A stretch of DNA of 64,000 bases from Janthinobacterium rivuli (lineage in GTDB: Bacteria > Pseudomonadota > Gammaproteobacteria > Burkholderiales > Burkholderiaceae_D), in contig NZ_WFLJ01000012.1 in NCBI RefSeq assembly GCF_009208735.1, positions 1 through 64,000 of the forward strand. Reading direction: 5' to 3'. This document shows positions 56,501-64,000 of the stretch, one piece after another. Numbering within the stretch: position 1 is the first letter of the stretch; every line of letters begins with the position of its first letter. Position numbers and translations under genes: made by a program. A model generated the notes under the pieces. That model was not told where the DNA came from, did not search any database, and was given only the letters and a program-made list of their open reading frames with translations.

Positions 56501-58278
56501 GACGTTTCGGCGTCACGGCCGCCTACCTGAATTCGGCCGACCAGATCCAGATCAAGATGGCGCAGGGCGCGAAACCGGGCGAAGGCGGTCAGTTGCCGGG
56601 CCATAAGGTGTCCGAATACATCGCCAGCCTGCGCTTTTCCGTGCCGGGCGTGGGCTTGATTTCGCCGCCGCCGCACCACGACATCTACTCGATCGAAGAT
56701 CTGGCACAGCTGATCCATGACTTGAAGAACGCCAATCCGCGCGCGTCGATCTCCGTGAAACTGGTGTCGGAAGTGGGCATCGGCACGGTCGCCGCCGGCG
56801 TCACCAAGGCGAAAGCCGACCACGTGGTCGTCGCCGGCCATGACGGCGGCACGGGCGCCTCCCCATTGTCGTCCGTGAAACATGCGGGCACGCCGTGGGA
56901 GCTGGGTCTGGCCGAAACGCAACAAACGCTGGTCTTGAATGGCTTGCGCAGCCGCATCCGCGTGCAGGCCGACGGCCAGATGAAGACGGGCCGCGACGTG
57001 GTCATCGCCGCCCTGCTTGGCGCCGACGAGATCGGTTTCGCCACGGCGCCGCTGGTGGTGGAAGGCTGCATCATGATGCGCAAATGCCACTTGAATACGT
57101 GCCCGGTGGGCGTGGCCACGCAAGATCCGGTGCTGCGCGCCAAGTTCTCGGGCAAACCCGAGTATGTCGTCAACTACTTCTTCTTCGTTGCCGAGGAAGC
57201 CCGTCAATTGATGGCGCAGCTGGGCATCCGCACGTACGACGAGCTGATCGGCCGTGTCGACTTGCTGGACAAATCGAAGGCGATTTCGCACTGGAAGGCG
57301 CAGGGACTGGACTTCTCGTCCATCTTCTACAAGCCGGAAACCCCGGATGGCCAAGCCTGCCGCCACGTGGAATTCCAGGACCATGCGCTGGAAAAGGCGC
57401 TCGACCACAAGCTGATCGCGCAAGCGCGCGCGGCGCTGGAAAAGGGCGAGCGCGTCTCCTTCATCTCGCCCGTGCGCAACCTGAACCGCACGGTCGGCAC
57501 CATGCTGTCCGGCGAAGTGGCGAAGAAATACGGCCACGCCGGCTTGCCGGACGACACCATCCACATCCAGCTGCAAGGCACGGCGGGCCAGTCGGCCTGC
57601 GCCTTCCTGGCGCACGGCATCACGATCGACCTGGTGGGCGAAGGCAACGATTACGTGGGCAAGGGCTTGTCGGGCGGACGCATCATCGTGCGGCCGAATA
57701 CGGAATTCCGTGGCTGGGCCGTGGACAACATCATCATCGGCAACACGGTGCTGTACGGCGCCATCGCCGGCGAAGCGTTCTTCAATGGCGTGGCCGGCGA
57801 ACGCTTTGCCGTGCGCAACTCGGGCGCCACCACGGTGGTCGAGGGCCTGGGCGACCATGGCTGCGAATACATGACGGGCGGCACGGTGGTGGTCCTGGGC
57901 AACACGGGACGCAACTTCGCGGCCGGCATGTCGGGCGGCATCGCCTATGTATATGACCCGCTTGGTGACTTTGCCAGCAAGTGCAACACGGCCATGGTCA
58001 GCCTGGACAAGGTCGTGTCGGCGGCGGAACAGCATGTCGACCGCGACGCCTGGCATACGCAGCACCGCGACGGCGTGCCGGAAGCGGACGAGGTCATCCT
58101 CAAGCGCCTGATCGAGCGTCACTTCAAGCACACGGGCAGCACCCGCGCCCGCGTCCTGCTGGACGACTGGGCCGCGGCGCGCGGCAAGTTCGTGAAGGTC
58201 TTCCCGAACGAATACAAGCGCGCGCTGATCGAGATGGCAGCTGACGCCGCCATGGAAGTGCAAGCCGTCGCCGCCTGA
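53578..58278 (+). CDS. gltB: Glutamate synthase (NADPH) large subunit
   Basis: A 1566-residue enzyme that transfers the glutamine amide to 2-oxoglutarate, making glutamate, together with GltD. The class II amidotransferase nucleophile is Cys16 in [13 protein letters not shown] after a short propeptide removed on maturation. The central and FMN domains follow, with [16 protein letters not shown] and [20 protein letters not shown]. The [3Fe-4S] cysteines lie at about 1164-1176 ([17 protein letters not shown]), and the C-terminal GXGXG beta-helix includes [12 protein letters not shown]. Length is normal. GCGGAGAAG precedes the ATG. gltD follows 79 nt downstream. Confidence 0.97.
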   Translation: MKAQGLYDPANEHDACGVGFVAHIKGNKTHSIVEQGLLILKNLDHRGAVGADALMGDGAGILIQIPDQYYREEMAKQGVELPPPGEYGVGMVFLPKEHASRIACEQEIERAVRIEGQVVLGWRNVPIDTDMPMSPTVRAKEPVIRQIFIGRGPDIMVTDALERKLYVIRKSSGHAIQALKLLHGKEFFVPSMSARTIVYKGLLLADQVGVYYKDLQDARCISALALVHQRFSTNTFPEWPLAHPYRLIAHNGEINTVKGNFNWMRAREGVMKSAVLGDDLQKLFPLIYEGQSDTACFDNALELLLMAGYPIAQAMMMMIPEAWENHTTMDDNRRAFYEYHAAMMEPWDGPAAMAFTDGRHIGGTLDRNGLRPARYIVTDDDLVVMASESGVLPIPESKIIQKWRLQPGKMFLIDLEAGRIIDDQELKNTYANAKPYKAWINSVRIKLDEIKLAEGQAKQDRAQGEKAQPSLLDRQQAFGYTQEDLKFLMAPMALAGEEATGSMGNDSPLAVMSNKLKPLYNYFKQLFAQVTNPPIDPIREAMVMSLVSFIGPKPNLLDTNNVNPPMRLEVAQPVLGFDDMARLRNISAHTGGKFKSYELDICYPLAWGKEGVEACLASLCAEAVDAVKSGHNILIVSDRAICADQVAIPALLATSTVHQHLVSKGLRASTGLVVETGSARETHHFALLAGYGAEAVHPYLAMETLAEMAHGLPGDLSGEKAIYNYTKAVGKGLMKVMSKMGISTYMSYCGAQIFEAIGLNKSLVDKYFKGTASNVEGIGVFEVAEEALRLHALAFGNDPVLSDKLDAGGEYAFRVRGEDHMWTPDAIAKLQHSTRSNNFSSYKEYAQIINDQSRRHLTLRGLFEFKLDPTKAIPLDEVEPAKEIVKRFATGAMSLGSISTEAHATLAVAMNRIGGKSNTGEGGEDPNRYTQELKGIPIRQGDTMASVVGSEQIVVDIPLQEGDSMRSRIKQVASGRFGVTAAYLNSADQIQIKMAQGAKPGEGGQLPGHKVSEYIASLRFSVPGVGLISPPPHHDIYSIEDLAQLIHDLKNANPRASISVKLVSEVGIGTVAAGVTKAKADHVVVAGHDGGTGASPLSSVKHAGTPWELGLAETQQTLVLNGLRSRIRVQADGQMKTGRDVVIAALLGADEIGFATAPLVVEGCIMMRKCHLNTCPVGVATQDPVLRAKFSGKPEYVVNYFFFVAEEARQLMAQLGIRTYDELIGRVDLLDKSKAISHWKAQGLDFSSIFYKPETPDGQACRHVEFQDHALEKALDHKLIAQARAALEKGERVSFISPVRNLNRTVGTMLSGEVAKKYGHAGLPDDTIHIQLQGTAGQSACAFLAHGITIDLVGEGNDYVGKGLSGGRIIVRPNTEFRGWAVDNIIIGNTVLYGAIAGEAFFNGVAGERFAVRNSGATTVVEGLGDHGCEYMTGGTVVVLGNTGRNFAAGMSGGIAYVYDPLGDFASKCNTAMVSLDKVVSAAEQHVDRDAWHTQHRDGVPEADEVILKRLIERHFKHTGSTRARVLLDDWAAARGKFVKVFPNEYKRALIEMAADAAMEVQAVAA

Positions 58279-58310
58279 GCCAGCCAAGCTCATTGCCAAA
58301 TGAATGAGCA

Positions 58311-58331
58311 GGGAGCGGCCCGGCCGCTCCC
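58311..58331 (+). other. Hairpin between gltB and gltD
   Basis: GGGAGCGGCC/GGCCGCTCCC with a one-base centre, no T-run after it. It lies midway in the gltB-gltD gap, and could protect or attenuate the message. Confidence 0.5.
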
Positions 58332-58357
58332 CGCCAGCCAAATACAAAGGAAACATC

Positions 58358-59821
58358 GTGGGTAAAATTACCGGCTTCATGGAATTCAAGCGCCAGGACG
58401 AACACTATCTGGAGCCTGCCGCGCGTCTGAAGAACTACAAGGAATTCGTGCTGCACCTGTCGGACGCGCAAGCGACCGTGCAGGGCGCGCGCTGCATGGA
58501 TTGCGGCATCCCCTTCTGCACCACGGGCTGTCCCGTGAACAACATCATTCCCGACTGGAATGACCTGGTGTACCGCGGCGCCTACCGCGAAGCGCTCGAC
58601 ATCTTGCATTCGACAAATAACTTCCCGGAATTTACGGGCCGCATCTGCCCGGCGCCGTGCGAATCGGCCTGCACCCTGGGCATCCACGAAGATCCGGTCG
58701 GCATCAAGTCGATCGAACATAAAATCATCGACATGGGCTGGGAGCACGGCTGGGTCACGCCGCAGCCGGCAAGCTTCAGCACGGGCAAGAAAGTGGCCAT
58801 CGTCGGTTCCGGCCCCGCCGGCTTGGCGGCGGCGCAGCAGTTGGCGCGCGCCGGCCATGCCGTCACCGTGTTTGAAAAGAGCGACCGGGTCGGTGGTCTG
58901 CTGCGTTACGGCATTCCCGACTTCAAGATGGAAAAGTCGCACATCGACCTGCGCGTGAAACAGATGGAAGCCGAAGGCGTCGTGTTCCGCACCAGCGTGC
59001 TGGTCGGCAAGGATTTCCCTGCCCATGTCAACAACTGGGCCAAGGAAACCATTTTCCCGGAAGACCTGGAAAAGGAATTTGACGCCGTCATCATGGCCGG
59101 CGGCGCCGAGCAGCCGCGCGACTTGCCCGTGCCGGGCCGCGAATTGAAAGGCGTGCACTTCGCCATGGATTTCCTGCCACTGCAAAACAAGGTCAACGCG
59201 GGCGACAAGCTCAAGGACCAGATCAAGGCCACGGGCAAGCACGTGGTGGTGATCGGCGGCGGTGACACGGGTTCCGACTGCGTCGGCACCTCGAACCGCC
59301 ATGGCGCCGCCTCGGTGGCCCAGTTCGAACTGATGCCGCAGCCGCCGGAACAGGAAAACAAGCCGCTGGTCTGGCCGTACTGGCCGACCAAGCTGCGCAC
59401 CTCGTCCTCGCACGAGGAAGGCTGCGAGCGCGACTGGGCCGTGGCCACCAAGCGTTTCGAAGGCAAGGGCGGCAAGGTGGAAAAGCTGATCGCCTGCAGA
59501 GTCGAGTGGAAGGACGGCAAGATGAGCGAAGTGCCGAACTCGGAATTCGAGATGAAGGCGGACCTGGTCTTCCTGGCCATGGGTTTTGTTTCCCCTGTAC
59601 AACAAGTGCTGCAAGCGTTCGGCGTCGATACGGATGCGCGCGGCAACGTCAAGGCGACAACGGATGGCGCCGGCTGCTACCAGACCTCGGTGGCCAAGGT
59701 GTTTGCGGCCGGCGACATGCGCCGTGGCCAGTCGCTGGTGGTGTGGGCCATCCGCGAAGGGCGCCAGTGCGCGCGCGCCGTCGATGAGTTCCTGATGGGG
59801 GCATCCCTGCTGCCGCGCTAA
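58358..59821 (+). CDS. gltD: Glutamate synthase (NADPH) small subunit
   Basis: A 487-residue FAD/NADPH oxidoreductase that supplies electrons to GltB. The N-terminal Fe-S cysteines appear in [19 protein letters not shown] and [12 protein letters not shown]. The FAD-binding motif is [16 protein letters not shown] (residues about 148-163) and the NADPH motif is [14 protein letters not shown]. The C-terminus has [21 protein letters not shown] 58358 ([20 protein letters not shown]) matches the family start and has AAAGGA upstream. It forms an operon with gltB. Confidence 0.96.
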   Translation: MGKITGFMEFKRQDEHYLEPAARLKNYKEFVLHLSDAQATVQGARCMDCGIPFCTTGCPVNNIIPDWNDLVYRGAYREALDILHSTNNFPEFTGRICPAPCESACTLGIHEDPVGIKSIEHKIIDMGWEHGWVTPQPASFSTGKKVAIVGSGPAGLAAAQQLARAGHAVTVFEKSDRVGGLLRYGIPDFKMEKSHIDLRVKQMEAEGVVFRTSVLVGKDFPAHVNNWAKETIFPEDLEKEFDAVIMAGGAEQPRDLPVPGRELKGVHFAMDFLPLQNKVNAGDKLKDQIKATGKHVVVIGGGDTGSDCVGTSNRHGAASVAQFELMPQPPEQENKPLVWPYWPTKLRTSSSHEEGCERDWAVATKRFEGKGGKVEKLIACRVEWKDGKMSEVPNSEFEMKADLVFLAMGFVSPVQQVLQAFGVDTDARGNVKATTDGAGCYQTSVAKVFAAGDMRRGQSLVVWAIREGRQCARAVDEFLMGASLLPR

Positions 59822-59851
59822 TTAACGAGCAATTGTTCGTTTTTTTGCCAG

Positions 59852-59890
59852 GGCCACGGCGCGCAGCGCGACGTGGCCTTTGTTATTTTT
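59852..59890 (+). terminator. Terminator of gltBD
   Basis: Stem GGCCACG/CGTGGCC (59852-59858 and 59872-59878) with a further CGCG/CGCG pairing inside, followed by TTTGTTATTTTT. A weaker hairpin with T-run lies just before it at 59827-59847. Confidence 0.85.
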
Positions 59891-60069
59891 GCCTGTCAAG
59901 TCAACAGCTGCGAAGGCGATCGGGCAGGGACGCGATGGGGTGGTCAAATTTCCACTACAATATCTGACTTTCGATTCATTAGTGTTGTATTCTTCCCCTT
60001 TACGGGGCTGTCCCGAGGGGTGTCTCAGCAGAGGTTGGCGTTTCTGCACTACAATACGCCATTAAAATA

Positions 60070-60891
60070 GTGAGCTTCGTCGTGCCAAATCTTGTTGAGA
60101 TCCGTGATTTACACTTTGCCTATGGAGAACGTTCGATTTTATCGGGCCTTCAAATGGATTTCCCACGTGGAAAAGTTGTGGCCGTCATGGGTGGCTCCGG
60201 CAGTGGCAAGACGACCGTACTGCGCCTGATCGGCGGCCAGTTGCGCCCCGGTTCCGGTTCCGTGAATGTCGACGGCCAGATCGTGCATACGCTGGGGACC
60301 GACGAGTTATATCAGCTGCGCCGCAAGATGGGCATGCTGTTCCAGCACGGCGCCTTGTTTACGGACTTGACGGCGTTCGAGAACGTGGCCTTCCCCCTGC
60401 GCGAACACACGGACTTGAATGAAGAGCTGATCCGCACCCTGGTGCTGATGAAGCTGCACGCCGTCGGCTTGCGCAATGCGGCGCAATTGAAGCCGGCCGA
60501 GATCTCGGGCGGCATGGGCCGCCGCGTCGCGCTGGCGCGCGCCATCGCGCTCGATCCCGAACTGATCATGTACGACGAGCCGTTCGCCGGCCTGGACCCG
60601 ATTTCCATGGGCGTGACGGCCAATTTGATCCGCAATCTGAACGATGCGCTGGGCTCCACGTCTATCCTGGTATCGCACGATGTGAAGGAGTGTTTCGCCA
60701 TCGCTGATTATGTCTATTTTCTGTCATCGGGCAAGATCGTGGCGCACGGCACGCCGGCCGAGATGGCCGTGTCGACGCATCCGTACGTCAAGCAATTCGT
60801 CAATGCCGAGGCCGATGGTCCGGTGCCGTTCCATTATCCGGGCAAGTCGCTGGCCGACGACCTGGGCTTGCACGCGGGAGCGGGCCGATGA
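60070..60891 (+). CDS. mlaF: Mla lipid transport ATPase MlaF
   Basis: A 273-residue ABC ATPase driving phospholipid traffic that keeps outer-membrane asymmetry (MlaFEDB complex, inner membrane). Walker A GGSGSGKTT near residue 43, signature SGGMGRRVALARA, Walker B LIMYDEPFAGLDP, H-loop SHD. The GTG at 60070 is used here; GTG 60082 (MPNLVEIRD) is an alternative and neither has a clear ribosome-binding site. A leader hairpin (CCCC 59995-59998 with GGGG 60017-60020, inner CGGG/CCCG) precedes it. Its stop overlaps mlaE as ATGA. Confidence 0.95.
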   Translation: MSFVVPNLVEIRDLHFAYGERSILSGLQMDFPRGKVVAVMGGSGSGKTTVLRLIGGQLRPGSGSVNVDGQIVHTLGTDELYQLRRKMGMLFQHGALFTDLTAFENVAFPLREHTDLNEELIRTLVLMKLHAVGLRNAAQLKPAEISGGMGRRVALARAIALDPELIMYDEPFAGLDPISMGVTANLIRNLNDALGSTSILVSHDVKECFAIADYVYFLSSGKIVAHGTPAEMAVSTHPYVKQFVNAEADGPVPFHYPGKSLADDLGLHAGAGR

Positions 60892-61670
60892 TCGCGCGTT
60901 TCCTGGCGTCGATCGGAGCATGGTTGCGCAATGCGGTACAAGACCTCGGCTTTGCCGTGCGCTCGTTTTTCATCATCATCGCCTCGTCGGGCGGCCTGTG
61001 GCGCCGTCCGCGCCTGGTGATCGAGCAACTGTTTTTTATCGGTAACCGCTCGCTGGTGATCACCGCCGTCTCCGGCCTGTTCGTCGGCATGGTGCTGGGG
61101 CTGCAAGGCTATTACACCCTGACCACGTATGGCGCCGAGCAGTCGCTGGGCTTGCTGGTGGCGCTGTCGCTGACGCGCGAACTGGGGCCCGTCGTCACGG
61201 CCCTGCTGTTCGCCGGCCGCGCCGGCACCTCGCTGACGGCGGAAATTGGCTTGATGAAGGCGGGCGAGCAATTGTCGGCCATGGAAATGATGGCGGTCAA
61301 CCCGATCCAGCGCGTGCTGGCACCCCGTTTCTGGGCCGGCGTGATCGCCATGCCTATCCTGGGCGCCATCTTCACGGCCGTCGGCATCATCGGCAGCTAT
61401 CTGGTCGGCGTGGTGCTGATCGGCGTCGATGAAGGCTCGTTCTGGTCGCAGATGCAAGGCGGCGTGGATGTCTGGAAAGAAGTGGGCAACGGCACCATCA
61501 AGAGCCTGGTGTTCGGCATCGCGGTGACCTTCATCGCGCTGTTCCAGGGGTACCAGGCACAGCCGACGCCGGAAGACGTGTCCGGCGCCACCACGCGCAC
61601 GGTGGTCATTTCGTCGTTGATGGTGTGGTGGCTCGATTTCATGATGACGGCGTTGATGTTTAGCAAGTAA
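60888..61670 (+). CDS. mlaE: Mla lipid transport permease MlaE
   Basis: A 260-residue MlaE-family permease, the membrane core of the MlaFEDB complex. Five or so membrane segments; typical sequence includes GLFVGMVLGLQGYYTL, LTRELGPVVTALLFAGRAGT and AEIGLMKAGEQLSAMEMMAV. It starts within the mlaF stop codon. Length and sequence are normal for the family. Confidence 0.96.
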   Translation: MIARFLASIGAWLRNAVQDLGFAVRSFFIIIASSGGLWRRPRLVIEQLFFIGNRSLVITAVSGLFVGMVLGLQGYYTLTTYGAEQSLGLLVALSLTRELGPVVTALLFAGRAGTSLTAEIGLMKAGEQLSAMEMMAVNPIQRVLAPRFWAGVIAMPILGAIFTAVGIIGSYLVGVVLIGVDEGSFWSQMQGGVDVWKEVGNGTIKSLVFGIAVTFIALFQGYQAQPTPEDVSGATTRTVVISSLMVWWLDFMMTALMFSK

Positions 61671-61750
61671 TTGCCGATCAGCGACAAAACAGCGGGCCTG
61701 GGCAGGATGTTGCGCAGGCGGCAGCAAGTAAAAATTATTTAGGATTGTTT

Positions 61751-62221
61751 ATGCAACGTAAATCTTTGGATGTCTGGGTCGGCTTGTTCGTCTTGCTGGG
61801 TGTGGCGGCATTGATGTTTCTGGCGCTCAAGGCCGGCAATATGAGCTCGCTGTCATTCAGCAAGACGTATACCATTACGGCCAAGTTCGACAATATTGGC
61901 GGCCTCAAGCCGCAGGCGCCCGTCAAGGGCGCTGGCGTGGTGGTGGGGCGCGTGGCGGAGATCCGGTTTGACGACAAGACTTACCAGGCATTGGTAAAAC
62001 TCGACATCGAAGATGGCTACAAATTTCCGAAAGACAGCTCGGCCAAGATTTTGACGGCCGGTTTGCTGGGTGAGCAATATATCGGCCTGGAAGCAGGCGG
62101 CGATCTGGCGAACCTGGCAGAGGGCGACAAGATCGCCCGTACTCAATCGGCCACAGTGCTGGAAGACCTGATCAATCAGTTCATCTACAGCAAGGCAGCG
62201 GAAGGAAAGGACAGCAAATGA
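61751..62221 (+). CDS. mlaD: Mla periplasmic lipid-binding MCE protein MlaD
   Basis: A 156-residue protein with one N-terminal membrane anchor (VWVGLFVLLGVAALMFLALK) and a single MCE domain, whose hexamer forms a lipid channel. MCE signature ITAKFDNIGGLKPQAPVKGA is at residues about 38-57 and SAKILTAGLLGEQYIGLEAG later. ATG 61751 is preferred to the TTG two codons before. Its stop overlaps mlaA as ATGA. Confidence 0.95.
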   Translation: MQRKSLDVWVGLFVLLGVAALMFLALKAGNMSSLSFSKTYTITAKFDNIGGLKPQAPVKGAGVVVGRVAEIRFDDKTYQALVKLDIEDGYKFPKDSSAKILTAGLLGEQYIGLEAGGDLANLAEGDKIARTQSATVLEDLINQFIYSKAAEGKDSK

Positions 62222-63102
62222 GCGAGTCGATCAAGCAATCCCAAGGCAGTCTGGTACGTATCAGCCTGGCCCTGGCCATCGCCGCCAGCGTGAGCGCTTG
62301 CGCCACCGGCACCAATCCGCGCGACCCGCTGGAAGGGTACAACCGCGCCATGTTCAAGTTCAACGACACCGTCGACCAGGTCGCCCTGAAGCCGGTCGCC
62401 ACGGCCTACAAGACCGTCACGCCATCGTTCGTGCAAACAGGCGTGGGCAACTTCTTCGGCAACTTGTCCGACGTGTGGAGCGCCGTGAACAATTTGCTGC
62501 AAGGCAAGGGTGAAGCGGGCTTGCAAGACGTCGTGCGCGTCAGCATGAACTCGACCTTCGGCATCTTTGGCCTGATCGACATCGCGTCGCAGGCGGGCAT
62601 TCCCAAGCATAGCGAAGACTTTGGCCAGACCCTGGGCTGGTATGGCGTCCAGCCTGGTCCCTACGTGATGTTGCCGCTGCTGGGCCCATCGACCGTGCGC
62701 GACACGGTGGCCCTGCCGCTCGATATCACGGGCGACCCATGGCGCTACAAGGACCCTGTCTCGGTGCGCAATATCGGCACGGTGACGCGCGTGGTCGACA
62801 AGCGCGCCGCGCTGCTCGACGCGACCAACCTGATGGAAGCGGCCGCGCTGGACCGTTATGAATTCATCCGCGACGGCTTCCTGCAGGCGCGCGAAAGCAA
62901 GGTGTTCGATGGCGATACGGACCGCCGCGACCGCAAAGTGCCAAAAAACGACAGCAGCGATTATGAGCCGGAGTACGAGGCAAAACCGCAAGCCGTCCCA
63001 GCGGAAACGCCGCCTGCGACGGCCGCGGCCGAAGTGGCCCCGGCTGACCTCGTAACATCTGGTAGCAATACCGTGGCTTCCCAGGCAAAGCCTCAGGAGT
63101 AA
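62218..63102 (+). CDS. mlaA: Outer-membrane lipoprotein MlaA (VacJ)
   Basis: A 294-residue lipoprotein that removes misplaced phospholipid from the outer leaflet, working with porins and MlaC. The lipobox is SVSAC with lipidated Cys27. Family segments: NPRDPLEGYNRAMFKFND, NFFGNLSDVWSAVNNLLQG, FGQTLGWYGVQPGPYVMLPL. The C-terminal 60 residues are an Ala/Pro/Glu-rich tail longer than in E. coli. Placement between mlaD and mlaC, rather than apart as in E. coli, is common in betaproteobacteria. Confidence 0.95.
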   Translation: MSESIKQSQGSLVRISLALAIAASVSACATGTNPRDPLEGYNRAMFKFNDTVDQVALKPVATAYKTVTPSFVQTGVGNFFGNLSDVWSAVNNLLQGKGEAGLQDVVRVSMNSTFGIFGLIDIASQAGIPKHSEDFGQTLGWYGVQPGPYVMLPLLGPSTVRDTVALPLDITGDPWRYKDPVSVRNIGTVTRVVDKRAALLDATNLMEAAALDRYEFIRDGFLQARESKVFDGDTDRRDRKVPKNDSSDYEPEYEAKPQAVPAETPPATAAAEVAPADLVTSGSNTVASQAKPQE

Positions 63103-63174
63103 ACTGCGGTACAGAAACACCACGGCTGCGATCAACGCCAGCCGGTGCATAGCAACACCATGAAAGGTAGAACC

Positions 63175-63810
63175 ATGAAATTGATGAAACAACTGCTGGC
63201 GATGGCCACCATCGCCTTTGCCACCGCCGCCCAGGCCGCCCCCGCCGTGGAAGCGCCGGACGTCCTGGTCAAACGCATCAGCCAGGACGTGATCGACACG
63301 GCCAAGAACGACAAGGCCATCCAGGCTGGCGATATCAAGCGCGTCACCGAATTGGTGGAAAGCAAGATCTTGCCCTACGTGGATTTCCAGCGCATGACGG
63401 CCCTGGCCGCCGGCCGCTTCTGGCGCGACGCCACGCCGGACCAGCAAAAGCAGCTGGCCGCGGAATTCCGCACCCTGCTGATCTACACGTATTCGGGCGC
63501 CCTGTCGCAGATCAAGAACGAAACCGTGGAATTCAAGCCGCTGCGCGCCGACCCTAGCGACATGGAAGTGGAAGTGCGCTCGCAGGTGAACGTGGCGCGC
63601 GGCGAACCCGTGCCCCTGAACTACCGCGTGGCGAAAACCCCGTCCGGCTGGAAGATCTATGACATCAACGTGCTGGGCGCGTGGCTGGTGGAAACGTACA
63701 AAAGCAGCTTTGCCAGCGAGATCAGCAAGGGCGGCATCGATGGCCTGATCAAGACCCTGGCCGCGAAAAACAAGGCCCTGGCCAGCCGTCCCGTCGCCAA
63801 AGCCAAATAA
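63175..63810 (+). CDS. mlaC: Periplasmic phospholipid carrier MlaC
   Basis: A 211-residue soluble lipid shuttle between MlaA and MlaFEDB. Signal peptide MKLMKQLLAMATIAFATAAQ is cleaved after AQA. Family features: ILPYVDFQRMTALAAGRFWR, IYTYSGALSQIKNETVEF and WKIYDINVLGAWLVETYKSS. ATG 63175 starts the signal peptide; GTG 63145 and ATG 63160 lie in frame but add no secretory sequence. AAAGGT upstream may be its ribosome-binding site. Confidence 0.95.
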   Translation: MKLMKQLLAMATIAFATAAQAAPAVEAPDVLVKRISQDVIDTAKNDKAIQAGDIKRVTELVESKILPYVDFQRMTALAAGRFWRDATPDQQKQLAAEFRTLLIYTYSGALSQIKNETVEFKPLRADPSDMEVEVRSQVNVARGEPVPLNYRVAKTPSGWKIYDINVLGAWLVETYKSSFASEISKGGIDGLIKTLAAKNKALASRPVAKAK

Positions 63811-63850
63811 TCGGCTATCATATAGCTCCAGACCAGCGCAGCCCGACGCC

Positions 63851-64000
63851 ATGCCCGACTCTCTCGACACCTTGCAGTCCCTGACTTCCCTGACCGTGCA
63901 CAATGCCACTTCGGCATTGGAGCAGGGTCTGGACGCCATCCGCTCGGGTCAGACCAAGTTCGACCTGCGCAACGTCAAGGCCGTCGATTCGGCGGCCGTC
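63851..64000 (+). CDS. mlaB: STAS domain protein MlaB (cut by window end)
   Basis: The first 50 codons of a STAS-domain protein, the regulatory subunit that binds MlaF. The visible LRNVKAVDSAAV is the STAS core where the conserved Ser/Thr loop lies. It starts 40 nt after mlaC on the same strand. The rest of the gene is beyond the window. Confidence 0.85.
   Translation, partial: MPDSLDTLQSLTSLTVHNATSALEQGLDAIRSGQTKFDLRNVKAVDSAAV

Noticed and set aside
53557..58389. A minus-strand open frame of 1610 codons opposite gltB
   Set aside because: It is the mirror of a well-conserved GC-rich gene; the translation is His/Arg/Val-rich low-complexity sequence with no domain, as expected from third-position GC bias.

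Overview
The window is a high-GC, tightly packed chromosomal segment from a betaproteobacterium. The gene set (LiuR/LiuA with AceK, mlaFEDACB, gltBD, ubiX-grxD, GC-skewed third codon positions) fits Burkholderiales, most likely the Oxalobacteraceae (Janthinobacterium/Duganella/Massilia type). The genus assignment is inference from gene content only.

Layout. (1) 1-230: the 5S rRNA end of an rRNA operon and two terminators. (2) 249-10170: a minus-strand spmAB-like fusion plus dacB, then a plus-strand group: a family-5 extracytoplasmic solute-binding protein, a TonB-dependent receptor, a Tat-exported S66 (LD-carboxypeptidase) enzyme and a YihY/BrkB membrane protein. The binding protein and the receptor carry the same 37-bp upstream element, so they are probably co-regulated. 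(3) 10184-10530: a promoter, a transcript of about 265 nt with a duplicated start-site-like repeat, a terminator and a REP-like palindrome. (4) 10548-17213 (minus): a second acyl-CoA dehydrogenase, an SDR, thiolase, aceK, isovaleryl-CoA dehydrogenase and the MerR regulator liuR, with two LiuR-type operators. (5) 17340-23223: an AT-richer stretch with an autoregulated HTH gene, a small orphan gene, then ubiX, grxD, a GNAT, tex and a small secreted protein.

(6) 23311-47260 is the most distinctive part. It is a 24-kb plus-strand locus: STN/TonB-C protein, ECF sigma factor, FecR-type anti-sigma, a 4545-residue filamentous-haemagglutinin-like TpsA exoprotein, its TpsB transporter, a DUF2341-LamG-ExbB fusion, ExbD, TonB, a putative porin, a periplasmic coiled-coil protein and a YbjN-like protein, closed by a terminator. 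The order and content recall the Pseudomonas aeruginosa PUMA3 system (VreA-VreI-VreR controlling pdtA/pdtB and exbB2/exbD2), which is phosphate-starvation induced through PhoB. A Pho-box-like repeat lies upstream of the first gene. A second shared element (two ATGAC-type repeats 11 bp apart, then GCAGTC-N15-TGTC) lies upstream of both tpsA and tpsB. My reading is a phosphate-responsive cell-surface-signalling and two-partner-secretion island with its own TonB-ExbB-ExbD motor.

(7) 47414-64000: an SNF2-family helicase, a histidine kinase and response regulator, a REP-associated transposase (RAYT) flanked by REP-like repeats, gltB-gltD (glutamate synthase), and the Mla outer-membrane lipid asymmetry operon mlaF-E-D-A-C-B, with mlaB cut by the window end. 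No CRISPR array, prophage, tRNA or complete insertion sequence was seen.
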